A stretch of DNA of 64,000 bases, from assembly GCF_001020205.1 (NCBI RefSeq), contig NZ_CP011663.1:2046001-2110000 (forward strand), in the 5' to 3' direction. Source of the stretch: Clostridium sporogenes. GTDB taxonomy: Bacteria > Bacillota > Clostridia > Clostridiales > Clostridiaceae. Both the position numbers and the translations under genes were made by a program. A model generated the notes under the pieces. That model did not search any database. It was given only the letters and a program-made list of their open reading frames with translations, and was not told where the DNA came from. Below are positions 17,902 through 26,664 of this stretch, piece after piece. The first letter of the stretch is position 1. Each line of letters opens with the position of its first letter.

Positions 17902-17995
17902 AAATAGATTTAATTTTAATATATCTACATTTAGAATTGATTAATGAAATGTACTTCTTATCTTTGCGCTGTTATAATTAAATCTATTTTATTTT
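17902..17995. repeat. Dispersed inverted-repeat element, copy 3
   Basis: An element of about 94 bases bounded by AAATAGATTTAATTTTAA on the left and TTATAATTAAATCTATTTTA on the right. Read on the minus strand, the end adjacent to 17995 continues AACAGCGCAAAGATAAGAAGTACA. This matches the subterminal blocks of copy 1 (ACACCACAAAGATAAAAAATACA) and copy 4 (ATATGGCAAAGATAAAAATATA). It lies directly in the leader of pdp. Confidence 0.7.
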
Positions 17996-17997
17996 AA

Positions 17998-18103
17998 AAC
18001 AACCTCTTAAGGGTTTCACAGTTTAAATATATTAAGTGATTCCTAAGGTCAAGTAGAGGTTGTTTATATAAAACATTTCTATACTTGACCTTAAGAATCA
18101 CTT
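17998..18103 (-). promoter_or_regulatory. Two interlocked inverted repeats in the punA-pdp gap
   Basis: Pair one is AACAACCTCT (17998-18007) with AGAGGTTGTT (18055-18064). Pair two is AAGTGATTC-TAAGGTCAAGT (18034-18054) with ACTTGACCTTA-GAATCACTT (18083-18103). Each pair has one arm in the other's loop, which gives a pseudoknot topology or two mutually exclusive hairpins. Neither has a clear T run on the minus strand. The position between punA and pdp allows either a 3' end for punA or a switch in the pdp leader. Confidence 0.6.
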
Positions 18104-18127
18104 ATTAACCCATTTTTATTAAAAATT

Positions 18128-18943
18128 TTATATAACTTCTAATATTGATTTTAGTAAGGATATAAATTTAGATCTTACTTTATTGGATGTTTCTATAACC
18201 TCTTGATGGTTTAGTGGCTGCTGTAATATACCTGCTGCCATATTTGTTATACAAGATATTCCTAACACTTTAATTCCACAATGATTTGCCGCTATAACCT
18301 CTGGTACTGTAGACATTCCTACTGCATCTGCCCCTAACATTCTTAACATTTTTATTTCTGATGGTGTTTCATATGATGGGCCTGTCATCATAGTATATAC
18401 TCCCTTTTGAAGAGAAAGGCCTAGTTTTTCAGCTTCTTTTTCTGCAAGGAATATTAAGTTTTTATTATATGCTTCTGACATATCTGGGAATCTTGGGCCA
18501 ATTTCTTCATCATTACTACCTATTAAAGGATTACTAAACGCAAAATCAATATGATCCTTTATAATCATAAGATCTCCAGGAGTGTAATTTTCATTTACTC
18601 CACCAGCTGCATTTGTAACAATCATATTTTTTACTCCTAGCTCTTTCATTATATATACAGGAAGTACTACATCACTCATTTTATTCCCTTCATAATAATG
18701 TACTCTTCCTTGCATCATTATAACCTTTTTACCCTTTAAAGTTCCCACTACAAATTGACCCTTATGTCCTTTTATAGTTGAAGCCGGCATATTAGGTATA
18801 TCTGAATATTTTATAATTTCTTTATTTTCTATTTCTTCAGCTAAATCACCTAACCCTGACCCTAGAATAACTCCAATTTCAGGAGTTATGGATATGTTAT
18901 TTTTCACAAAATCTGCACTTTCTTTTATTTTCTTTAAATTCAA
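18128..18943 (-). CDS. punA: Purine-nucleoside phosphorylase
   Basis: Phosphorolysis of inosine/guanosine and their deoxy forms in purine salvage. The protein has GVILGSGLGDLAEEI near the N-terminus, the HKGQF and MQGRVHYYEG phosphate/ribose segments, TNAAGGVN and the C-terminal MSTVPEVIAANHCG. These mark the trimeric PNP type. I place the start at the TTG at 18943, 7 bases after AAGGAGGAG, giving 271 residues, the usual length. An in-frame ATG at 19000 would add 19 residues and overlap the end of xerD without a site of its own. It follows xerD after 37 bases. Confidence 0.93.
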   Translation of the reverse strand: MNLKKIKESADFVKNNISITPEIGVILGSGLGDLAEEIENKEIIKYSDIPNMPASTIKGHKGQFVVGTLKGKKVIMMQGRVHYYEGNKMSDVVLPVYIMKELGVKNMIVTNAAGGVNENYTPGDLMIIKDHIDFAFSNPLIGSNDEEIGPRFPDMSEAYNKNLIFLAEKEAEKLGLSLQKGVYTMMTGPSYETPSEIKMLRMLGADAVGMSTVPEVIAANHCGIKVLGISCITNMAAGILQQPLNHQEVIETSNKVRSKFISLLKSILEVI

Positions 18944-18980
18944 AATTAACTCCTCCTTCGTCTTGAAAGCTTTATTAAAA

Positions 18981-19856
18981 TTATGCCCTTGGATGAGCAT
19001 TTTTATATACTTCTGCTATTTTACTCTTCTTTGATATACTAGAATAAATTTGAGTTGCAGCTAAATCCTTATGCCCTAAAAGCTCCTGCACAGATTTTAT
19101 ATCTGCTCCATTTTGAAGTAAATGTACTGCAAAGGAATGTCTTAGTGTATAAGAATCTATCTCTTTATCTATAGATGCTTCTTTTGCATAAAATTTTATT
19201 ATTTTCCAAAAACCCTGTCTAGTCATTTGAGTTCCCTTTAAATTTAAAAATAAATAATCTAAATTATATACATTTATAGCTGGTCTTACTTTTAAATAAT
19301 TTTTTAAACACTTTACTGCATAGGAGCCTATAGGTATAATTCTCTCTCTTTTTTTACTGCCTCTACATTTTATATAATTAAACTTCAAATTTATATCATA
19401 TATATTTAAATTTAAGAGTTCTGTAATCTTAACTCCTGTAGCATACATAAGCTCCAGCATTGATTTATCTCTTAATCCTTTTTTTGAAGAATCTGGGGAA
19501 TTCAAAAGTTTGTCCACTTCTTCTACAGAAAGTATTTTAGGTATAGTTCTCTCTATTTTAGGTATTTCATATCCTAGTGTAGGATCCTCAGATACCATAT
19601 TTTTTCTAATTAAATATTTATAAAAGTTTCTTATGGATACTATATTCCTTACTATGGAAGAGGTAGCTCGTCCTTCTCTTTGTAAATATTGAACGAAAGC
19701 CATTATAGTAACTGTATCAACAGAAAGTATATTTTCCTCTCTGCCTTTCACAAACTCGCTAAACTTCTCCACATCTCTTTTATAAGCCTCTAACGTATTT
19801 TTACTTAAGTTTTTCTTTTGTAAATCTTTTATATAATTTTCTATAATATTTTTCAT
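18981..19856 (-). CDS. xerD: XerD-like tyrosine recombinase with substituted catalytic residues
   Basis: Tyrosine recombinase of 291 residues with the full XerC/D layout: an N-terminal SAM-like domain (1-100) and a catalytic domain ending in the typical NAHPRA tail. Its position between the spoIIM region and punA matches xerD (ripX) in Bacillus. The catalytic set is unusual. The first Arg, in the box normally ATG-hydrophobic-R-x-SEL, is Lys143 (ATGVKITELL). The H of the HxLR box is Tyr236 (SYTLRHSF). Arg239, His262 (LLGHKDL) and the nucleophile Tyr271 (TQIYSS) are present. It may still resolve chromosome dimers, or another paralogue may do so. GGGGAATGATAA precedes the ATG. Confidence 0.85.
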   Translation of the reverse strand: MKNIIENYIKDLQKKNLSKNTLEAYKRDVEKFSEFVKGREENILSVDTVTIMAFVQYLQREGRATSSIVRNIVSIRNFYKYLIRKNMVSEDPTLGYEIPKIERTIPKILSVEEVDKLLNSPDSSKKGLRDKSMLELMYATGVKITELLNLNIYDINLKFNYIKCRGSKKRERIIPIGSYAVKCLKNYLKVRPAINVYNLDYLFLNLKGTQMTRQGFWKIIKFYAKEASIDKEIDSYTLRHSFAVHLLQNGADIKSVQELLGHKDLAATQIYSSISKKSKIAEVYKNAHPRA

Positions 19857-19907
19857 TTATCATTCCCCTATTTCTTAAGCTTACTTTATTATATTCAACA
19901 AATTAAT

Positions 19908-20135
19908 TTAAAAACCTCTTAAAAAATTATTAAAAACTAGTATATAATTATATATAATTTTTATTTTTAAATCTATATTTTTAAAAACTAAAGTACTATT
20001 TTCATATGCCTTATTTTTTATAAAAAAATTATAAAGAACTATATCTAAAGCCTTAGGCAATAGGGAGCCAAAAAATAATAATATTAAAAAACACTTTATT
20101 AAAGCAATTATGGTTTTTTTATATTCTATAAACAT
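19908..20135 (-). CDS. Small membrane protein between spoIIM and xerD (YqzK-like position)
   Basis: About 75 residues (MFIEYKKTIIALIKCFLILL...) with one clear N-terminal transmembrane helix and a lysine/isoleucine-rich tail. It overlaps the 3' end of spoIIM by 10 bases and uses an AGGGG site inside spoIIM, so it looks translated. B. subtilis has a similarly sized one-helix protein, YqzK, in the same slot. I see no strong sequence match, so equivalence is by position only. Function is unknown. Confidence 0.55.
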   Translation of the reverse strand: MFIEYKKTIIALIKCFLILLFFGSLLPKALDIVLYNFFIKNKAYENSTLVFKNIDLKIKIIYNYILVFNNFLRGF

Positions 20136-20779
20136 AACATACAAACCCCTACTCTTGCTACTACTAGTTTTATCATATTAGGTGTTATATAAGATTCCAT
20201 TAAAAACCCTATAAACATAATTACCACTACAAATACAAAGGAAAAAGAATAAGAGGTAGCTCTTACCCATATTCCATTTTGAAATCCTCTATTATTTTTA
20301 TCCCTTAATATTTGTATTGAAAATTCCATTGCTAACACTGATGCAAATATTATGCAGGGAATATATATTAAATTTTGAGGTAATACACCTAAAAGGGACA
20401 TCCATATTCCCTTCATTCCTAATCCATTTACAATAAAGCTTGTGGTAAAACCTATTGTGAATCCTTTTATTACATCTATTATGAGAATAACTGGAATTCC
20501 TATCATAGTTAATCCTAGAAACCAAATAGCTATAATAAGAGTTATATTGTTTTTTATAGCTTCAAATAAAATTGATTTAGAATCTATTCCATTAGATGAA
20601 ATGCTTTTACTAAAACTCTCTACATAGCTTAAAAGATCACCTTTTTCAAAGGAACCCATATATTTTACTGAATATATACCTAAGACTATACCGGTACAAA
20701 TACATAAAAGACTTATAATATATAACCAAAAATTCTCTTGAACGTGTCTGTTTATATTACTTAAAAATTTGTTTTCCAT
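20126..20779 (-). CDS. spoIIM: Stage II sporulation protein M
   Basis: Membrane component of the SpoIID-M-P machine that remodels septal peptidoglycan during engulfment. The 217-residue protein has about five transmembrane helices. Family features are the conserved region IWFLGLTMIGIPVILIIDVIKGFT, with GFTTSF after it, and VLPQNLIYIPCI. The start at ATG 20779 is fixed by AAAGGGGG 10 bases upstream; the longer frame to 20830 has no site. Order nudF-spoIIM-xerD-punA is conserved with Bacillus. Confidence 0.92.
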   Translation of the reverse strand: MENKFLSNINRHVQENFWLYIISLLCICTGIVLGIYSVKYMGSFEKGDLLSYVESFSKSISSNGIDSKSILFEAIKNNITLIIAIWFLGLTMIGIPVILIIDVIKGFTIGFTTSFIVNGLGMKGIWMSLLGVLPQNLIYIPCIIFASVLAMEFSIQILRDKNNRGFQNGIWVRATSYSFSFVFVVVIMFIGFLMESYITPNMIKLVVARVGVCMLCL

Positions 20780-20996
20780 AATAAATTTATCCCCCTTTGT
20801 TTCTATCTTTCTTATATTTATGACTAACAAAAGAGGGATATTACTACTATTATGAAGTTTTAAAAATATTATTTTTTTAATAACATTTAATAAATTCTTT
20901 AAGATTACTAATAGATAGATCTGCTACTTATTAATTAAATCTTTTTTAAAAAATTATTTTCTATAAAAAAATATAATTTTTTGCTAATTCCTAGAT

Positions 20997-21533
20997 CTAA
21001 TATCTAGATAAAGTATCCATCATAACTGCGCTTATAGTTTTTCCATCTATTACTTTTCCATCTTTAATATATTCTTTTAATTTGTCTATACTAATTTCCA
21101 TTAAATCTATAAATTCATCTTCATCCTCTAGACCATCTTTACCTTTACAAAGGTTAAAAGCTTTATAAATATATATGTATTCATCTGAGAAACCTGGTGA
21201 TGTAACTATTTTGCCTAAGTATTCCATCTTTTTCGCCTTATAACCTGTTTCTTCTTCTAGTTCCCTCAGCGCTGAACTTTCTATATCCTCTCCCTTTTCT
21301 ATTTTTCCTGCTGGTATCTCAAATATATCTTTATCTATAGCTTTTCTGAATTGCTTTATTAAAAGTACTGTATCTTCATCTTTATAAGCTAAAATTGCTA
21401 CTGCTCCTGGATGTTTTACAATTTCTCTAAAAGATTCTTTACCATTAGGTAATTTAACCCTTTGTTTTACAACATTTATTATTTTCCCTTTATATATTTC
21501 CTCTTCTTCTAATGTTTTTTCATAAAAATTCAT
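20997..21533 (-). CDS. nudF: NUDIX hydrolase, ADP-ribose pyrophosphatase
   Basis: Cytosolic hydrolase that splits ADP-ribose to AMP and ribose 5-phosphate. The 178-residue protein has an N-terminal beta domain and the Nudix box from GKIEKGEDIESSALRELEEE to TGYK, with all Glu/Arg positions intact, followed by TSPGFSDEYIYIYKA. This is the pattern of NudF-type ADPRases. The start at ATG 21533 is preferred because GAGG lies 8 bases ahead; a GTG three codons earlier overlaps it. It lies upstream of spoIIM, as in Bacillus, with a 217-base gap. Confidence 0.9.
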   Translation of the reverse strand: MNFYEKTLEEEEIYKGKIINVVKQRVKLPNGKESFREIVKHPGAVAILAYKDEDTVLLIKQFRKAIDKDIFEIPAGKIEKGEDIESSALRELEEETGYKAKKMEYLGKIVTSPGFSDEYIYIYKAFNLCKGKDGLEDEDEFIDLMEISIDKLKEYIKDGKVIDGKTISAVMMDTLSRY

Positions 21534-21739
21534 TTCAAACACCTCTTTATGCTTATTTTTAACTTATCTTTATACAATTTAATTATAAATTATTTTTTAT
21601 TAAAAAACACCTTATATGTACTATATTTTCCAATAGTTCAACTACATATAGATATATTTATTATTTTAACTAATGGTTATCACTACCAAACCAGTAACAT
21701 ATTTTCATCGACAAGTTCATACCAATGCTTATCCCACTA

Positions 21740-21782
21740 AAAAAATAGAAGGGATTAATTTTATTATCCCCTCTATTTTTTT
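21740..21782 (-). terminator. Rho-independent terminator
   Basis: AAAAATAGA-GGGAT pairs with ATCCC-TCTATTTTTT around an AT loop. It is 12 bases beyond the permease stop on the minus strand and T-flanked in both directions. Confidence 0.85.
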
Positions 21783-21794
21783 ATAAATTATAAT

Positions 21795-23321
21795 TTATAA
21801 ATTTTTAGTTTTGCCTTGATTACTTTTAATAACATATTTTTTTTCATAGGAATTATACATTAATATAGCAACTACGCTAAAAAATATAGGTCCAATAATT
21901 GAAAATATTGTATCTGATATGTTACCCTTTGTAGCAGGCTCTATAATTGTGAAAAAATTAGCAAAAGCTATGGTAAATGTAACTATAACTGTAGCAACAA
22001 CTGCACTTCCTTTAGTTTTATAAACCTCAAATGGTTTTTTTATTTCACTTTTCTTTTTAAAAGAAATGAATGCACATGATAAAAACATATAAGGTATAGT
22101 CATTGCAACGTTGGTCATAAGAATTAACTTTCCAAAAAACTTAGCTGCTGCATCTCCGCCAAATGATACTAATGCAATAAATATTGCTACAATTATACAT
22201 TGAACGCGCATAGCCTTCAAAGGCATACCATTTTCAATTTTAGCCATGTTTCCAGGCCATAATTTATTTGGAGTACCTTCTATAAGCTGCTTTAGTGGAG
22301 AATAGGATAATGTAAAAAATGCTCCAGTTAAAGCCAAGAACATAGAAAGTCCTACAAATCTTGCAATCCAATCTCCCATTAATACTGATGATGCTTCACT
22401 AATTCCAAAAGAATGTCCTAATTGATATCCTAAATTATGCATTAGTGCATAGGCTATATTTCCTATGTTTACATCTTTGGAAGCTAAAACACTATTCCAA
22501 TTTGTAAATATACCACATAAGAATATTCCAATTGAATATCCTACCGCAATGATAATAGCTGCAATAGTAATTCCTTTTGGGAAAGTTACTTCAGCATTTT
22601 CAGTTTGATCTACAAGTCCTCCAACAACTTCTATACCACCATAACCAAATATAGCAAAAACTATAAAAGCTAATACAGAAATTGGACTTTGATATGCAGG
22701 ATTTGGAGATTGTATAAAAGATTTAGCAGAAGTTATAGGTTCTGCTAGTTGTCCACCATTGGCTATAAGGACAATTATTGCACTAACTAATAAAACGATA
22801 TTTAAAAGTGCAACTGCAGTTCCTCCTATAGATGTTACTTTAGTTATTTTCTCTAATCCTTTGGACGCAGTAAAAGTTACAAATATTATCCAAATTATAC
22901 CTAATACACCTAAAACTTGAGTTGAATTTAATCCTAAAAATGCCCAAGTTGAAGTAGTATCTTTACCAAAAATTGCATTTGAAATTGGAATCCATAGTGT
23001 AGAACAAATGTTAACCATCCAAATTATATAGGATGCATACCACATGAAAGTTCCTACAAATGCATATTTCGGTCCTACAGATTTTTCCATCCAGGAATAA
23101 ATTCCACCTTTCTCATCTTTAAAAGCTGCACCATACTCCGCCATCATAAATGCATAAGGAATAAAGAATGTTATACCGGATAAGATATACCAAGGAATAG
23201 CACCATAGCCCATTAAGTAAAAAGATCTCGGCATGTTAGCAAAGCCAAATACAGAAGTAAAGATCATTAATATTAATGGTATCAAAGTTAACTTTTTAGT
23301 TGTTTGTGAATTTTGTGACAT
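21795..23321 (-). CDS. yjeM: Amino acid permease, YjeM type (APC superfamily)
   Basis: Polytopic inner-membrane amino acid/polyamine/organocation transporter of 508 residues with 12 or more hydrophobic segments. It closely resembles what I recall of E. coli YjeM: LIPLILMIFTSVFGFAN, MMAEYGAAFKDEKGGIYSWM, VGTFMWYASYIIWMV, FGYGGIEVVGGLVDQTENAE and SYSPLKQLIEGTP. Substrate is unknown; the GadC-like glutamate/GABA group is the nearest functional neighbour. I start at ATG 23321, after GAGGTGG; an ATG five codons earlier overlaps that site. It stands alone between long noncoding stretches. Confidence 0.85.
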   Translation of the reverse strand: MSQNSQTTKKLTLIPLILMIFTSVFGFANMPRSFYLMGYGAIPWYILSGITFFIPYAFMMAEYGAAFKDEKGGIYSWMEKSVGPKYAFVGTFMWYASYIIWMVNICSTLWIPISNAIFGKDTTSTWAFLGLNSTQVLGVLGIIWIIFVTFTASKGLEKITKVTSIGGTAVALLNIVLLVSAIIVLIANGGQLAEPITSAKSFIQSPNPAYQSPISVLAFIVFAIFGYGGIEVVGGLVDQTENAEVTFPKGITIAAIIIAVGYSIGIFLCGIFTNWNSVLASKDVNIGNIAYALMHNLGYQLGHSFGISEASSVLMGDWIARFVGLSMFLALTGAFFTLSYSPLKQLIEGTPNKLWPGNMAKIENGMPLKAMRVQCIIVAIFIALVSFGGDAAAKFFGKLILMTNVAMTIPYMFLSCAFISFKKKSEIKKPFEVYKTKGSAVVATVIVTFTIAFANFFTIIEPATKGNISDTIFSIIGPIFFSVVAILMYNSYEKKYVIKSNQGKTKNL

Positions 23322-24171
23322 ATTTTTCCACCTCATACTATAATTTTATTTCTTACAATTTAATTATAACCTATATCTTAATATTTTCAATATTTTGTAT
23401 TTTTTTCTATTATATTGGTGATTTGCATTATTTTATGCCAATTAATTAAATTTATTTTCCATTTTATCCTATATTCATAAATATTTCTCAATATTCTAAT
23501 TAGTTTTCTAAAATAAGCTCTTAATTTTATTTAATTATAGTATGCATAAAAATTTTCTATAGGGAACTAATAAATTATAAATAAATTTAATAACTTTTAA
23601 TTTTATTTTTTACGGTTATATTAATTTTAAAAACAATTCTACTAATGTTTACATAAAATATTCATCATAATTATTTGTGAAAAAATATATAATTTTACTT
23701 CATATCATATATTTTTCAGGTAATATATTGAAATATTATACATATCCATTATATTCAGATGAATTTATGAATATTATATTATTAACTTTATATAATTTTT
23801 TAAATTTAACAGAAGTGAATTAAGAAATGTTGTTGCTATTTGATACTATATATTGTTAGTAATATTATTTTTTATAATACACTAATTGTGATTTTAGTTA
23901 TTTATTTACTTTCTAATTTTATAATGAATGCTTTATAATTCACATTAGCATTATATACTACTTAATTTATATATCTGTCTATACAATATGAATCTATAAG
24001 TACAGCACTTCGAAACTTAGTCATAGACTTATTTTTATTATAAGTGTTACAATAAAAATATTAAATTGTTTATAAAAATACTAAGAAATATAAACATTAA
24101 TGAAAATAATTTTATATAACATAATCAATTAAATTATAACTTTAAAAATTATAGTCTATAATTCTTATTAT
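23322..24171. other. 850-base AT-rich gap without recognised genes
   Basis: This stretch between the permease start and the wecB stop is extremely AT-rich and has stops in all frames. It must hold the permease promoter at its left end and any wecB terminator at its right end, but I could not support a specific site. I saw no tRNA, riboswitch or repeat copy. Confidence 0.6.
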
Positions 24172-25230
24172 CTATTTAATAGTATTAATTATATCTAAAA
24201 TTTTATTGCCAGCTTTTCCATTTCCAAATATATTTTGCTGTTTCATTTTAGGTTTAAAATATACTATGGATTTTAAAATTTTGTCTCCATCTGTTCCAAC
24301 TATAACATTCCATCCATTTTGAACAGTTTCTACCCACTCTGTTTCATCTCTCATAGTTATGCATGGTTTTTTCATAAAAAAAGCTTCCTTTTGAACACCA
24401 CCACTATCAGTTACTATCTTTTGTGAATTCATCTCTAAAGTAATCATGTCAAGATATCCAACTGGTTCTATTAATTTTATATTATCACTAAATTGTAAAT
24501 TATAATTCTCTATATACTTTTTAGTTCTAGGGTGAAGTGGTAATACTATTTTATTTCCACTTTTATTTAAAGCTTCAATTATATTTTTCAATCTATTTAT
24601 GTCATTAGTATTCTCTGCCCTATGTATTGTTGTTAAAATATATTCTCCTGATTTTACAGAAATTTTGTCTAGTATGCTTTCCTTTTGTTCTGCTAATTTA
24701 TTAAAATGTAATACCGCATCAAACATTACATCACCTACATTATAAACACCCCTATTGATGCCTTCAGTATGAAGATTTTTTTCTGCTGTAATAGTAGGAA
24801 CAAATAATAACCTAGATATGTGATCTGTAAGAATTCTATTTTGTTCTTCTGGCATATTCATATTAAAACTTCTAAGTCCAGCTTCTATATGAGCTACAGG
24901 TATCAATAATTTACTAGCACACAAAGCTCCAGCTAATGTAGAATTTGTATCGCCATATACCAATACTAAATCTGGTTTTTCCTTTAAATATATTTTTTCT
25001 AATTCTACAAGCATTTTTCCTGTTTGCTCGCCATGATTTCCAGAGCCTATTTCTAGATTGTAATCTGGCTTAGGTATTTGTAATTCTTCAAAAAATACTT
25101 TAGACATATTTTCATCATAATGTTGTCCCGTATGAACTAATATTTCTTCATGTTCTTTTCTTATTATATTAGATACTGCGGCTACCTTTATAAACTGAGG
25201 TCGTGCACCCACTACAGTTAATATCTTCAT
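24172..25230 (-). CDS. wecB: UDP-N-acetylglucosamine 2-epimerase (non-hydrolysing)
   Basis: Cytosolic enzyme converting UDP-GlcNAc to UDP-ManNAc for cell-surface glycans. The 352-residue protein starts MKILTVVGARPQFIKVAAVS and carries HTGQHYDENMS, VYGDTNSTLAGA, HIEAGLRSFN, PEEQNRILTDHIS and TTIHRAENT. The C-terminal SGGVQKEAFFMKKPCITMRDETEW contains the UDP-binding segment. Length is slightly short of the usual 370-380 but no domain is missing. The ATG follows GGAGGAG. It is isolated, with no other glycan genes beside it. Confidence 0.94.
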   Translation of the reverse strand: MKILTVVGARPQFIKVAAVSNIIRKEHEEILVHTGQHYDENMSKVFFEELQIPKPDYNLEIGSGNHGEQTGKMLVELEKIYLKEKPDLVLVYGDTNSTLAGALCASKLLIPVAHIEAGLRSFNMNMPEEQNRILTDHISRLLFVPTITAEKNLHTEGINRGVYNVGDVMFDAVLHFNKLAEQKESILDKISVKSGEYILTTIHRAENTNDINRLKNIIEALNKSGNKIVLPLHPRTKKYIENYNLQFSDNIKLIEPVGYLDMITLEMNSQKIVTDSGGVQKEAFFMKKPCITMRDETEWVETVQNGWNVIVGTDGDKILKSIVYFKPKMKQQNIFGNGKAGNKILDIINTIK

Positions 25231-25332
25231 TAATTATCTCCTCCAAAGTTCCTAGTTAATATGTTTTTTTATATTATAATTAAATATATTACCAAATAAA
25301 TGCAAATATGAAAGATTATCTTTGTTATAGAT

Positions 25333-25500
25333 GTGCGCCCAACATTAGAGCATGATAATCTATGAAAGTTCAATATGCACTCAATATCCCAACGCATTAC
25401 TTTAAAACAAAGAAGCTATCGTAAATGAAGTCTGTAGTAAAGCGCCAGTATAAGGTACGGGAACGTAATTTGAGACTTATACTTGTGAGGGTGAAGTTTG
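25333..25500 (+). mobile_element. 5' relic of a group II intron
   Basis: The plus strand shows GTGCGCCCAACATTAGAG at 25333, the start typical of bacterial group IIA introns (GTGCGCCCA). About 130 bases further come AAAGCGCCAGTATAAGG and TACGGGAACG, then ACTTATACTTGTGAGGGTGA, as in domain I of such introns. The stretch is clearly richer in GC than its surroundings. I find no reverse transcriptase/maturase frame and no domain V hairpin before 25890, so only the 5' part seems to remain. This is pattern recognition; no covariance search was run. Confidence 0.6.
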
Positions 25501-25718
25501 CATAATCATAAAACAAGACTCAATAATAATTTTTCAAAATGTATATAGTAAATATGGAATATATGTTAAATAAAAGTGCCTATTTTTGCTTTTAGATATT
25601 TGATAGAAATCTCATTAAAAAATGTCTTCTATATAGACTACTTAACTAGCTATATGTAACTGAAATATCAGAAGTAAGCAAATATAATAGTAATATAAGA
25701 TATGCATTAGCATAAAAA

Positions 25719-25758
25719 GAACTGAACATTGCCTTTATAAGATTATTCTGTTCAGTCC
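25719..25758 (-). terminator. Hairpin with minus-strand T run
   Basis: GAACTGAACA pairs with TGTTCAGTCC. On the minus strand the stem is followed by TTTTTATG. It lies between the YmaF gene and the intron relic and could be a second terminator for ymaF or a leftover of lost sequence. The remainder of 25500-25890 holds nothing else I can name. Confidence 0.55.
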
Positions 25759-25828
25759 CATTATTAATTAATTTACAAGTATTCATATCTATAACACTCT
25801 ATTATTGTTGCTTAAAATTTTTAATAAG

Positions 25829-25864
25829 AAAACTGCACTTTTTTAATTTCATAGTGCAGTTTTT
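25829..25864. terminator. Rho-independent terminator downstream of ymaF
   Basis: AAAACTGCACT and AGTGCAGTTTT form an 11-base stem around a T-rich loop, with T runs on both sides. It is 28 bases after the ymaF stop on the minus strand. Confidence 0.85.
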
Positions 25865-25891
25865 ATTTTAAATCACAAATTTAATATTTTG

Positions 25892-26314
25892 TTAATTTAT
25901 TATTATTTTTTGATGTTTTTCAAGCCAATCTTTACTATCTTTTTTTACATCTGCTCTGTCATACATCTCTTCAGTAGGATTTTCAATTAGTGTAGCAAAA
26001 ATAAATTCATGCACATGTCCTCTATCAAGAGTAGTTGTACCATAGACGAAGTGTACATGTCTACCACCACCAACTGGTATAGCTGGTCCAGTTGTAGCCC
26101 CAACTTCATGAAGATGGATTTCAGAAAAATCTGAATTTCCTAACAACTGATGAACATGACTATTACCACTTGGTATAGCTTCACTAGTAACACCAGCAAA
26201 ACGATGGTTGTGTGGTATTTCTTCAAAAATTGTAGTACTACCTAAATATTCGTGTACATGAGTTTGACAACTTTTATCATATTTCCTTTCGCAATCAAGA
26301 TTTTGGTCAAGCAT
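25892..26314 (-). CDS. ymaF: Histidine-rich YmaF family protein
   Basis: A 140-residue protein of the YmaF family, known from Bacillus but functionally uncharacterised. Six His-x-His motifs lie in about 85 residues (positions 19-21, 35-37, 53-55, 67-69, 86-88, 100-102), arranged as a degenerate repeat with glycines and GPAIPVG-type turns. This suggests a metal-binding beta structure, which is inference. There are two Cys near the N-terminus (residues 8 and 16). No signal peptide. I start at ATG 26314, 6 bases after AGAGGAGG; the frame reaches nine codons further to 26341 but that ATG precedes the site. It is monocistronic. Confidence 0.82.
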   Translation of the reverse strand: MLDQNLDCERKYDKSCQTHVHEYLGSTTIFEEIPHNHRFAGVTSEAIPSGNSHVHQLLGNSDFSEIHLHEVGATTGPAIPVGGGRHVHFVYGTTTLDRGHVHEFIFATLIENPTEEMYDRADVKKDSKDWLEKHQKIIIN

Positions 26315-26543
26315 TGCAATTCCTCCTCTTGGAATAGACAAGTTAACTTGTCCTATTATATAATATGAACAAGCATTTAAAGAGTTACTATAGTTGTATG
26401 AAAATTACTAACTAATGTTTTAAATTATTTATCTGTAAGTTAATCTTTGGAAATTCTTTTGTTTTTAAATTATTAAATTTTTTCTTTATAATAAATTATA
26501 AAGTTATCAATTGCATATTCTAAATTTCTTTTCATAACAAAAT

Positions 26544-26577
26544 AGACCCCCTGTATTTGGTTAAATACTGAAGGTCT
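26544..26577 (-). terminator. Candidate terminator after spo0A
   Basis: On the minus strand AGACC-TTCA-GTATTT folds with AAATAC-AGGG-GGTCT and is followed by ATTTTG. It lies about 90 bases after the spo0A stop. The bulges make it only moderately strong. The rest of the 350-base gap between ymaF and spo0A shows one more inverted repeat (26610-26639) but no gene. Confidence 0.5.
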
Positions 26578-26664
26578 TAATTTAAATTATTTATTGGTCT
26601 AAAAGGTCATTTTTAGGTTTATTCCCGTAGACCTAAAAATATAAACTCTGTTAATATATCCATA

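Noticed and set aside
26610..26639. Inverted repeat TTTTTAGGT / ACCTAAAAA after spo0A
   Set aside because: Considered as the spo0A terminator, but neither strand has a T run after the stem; the hairpin at 26544-26577 fits better.
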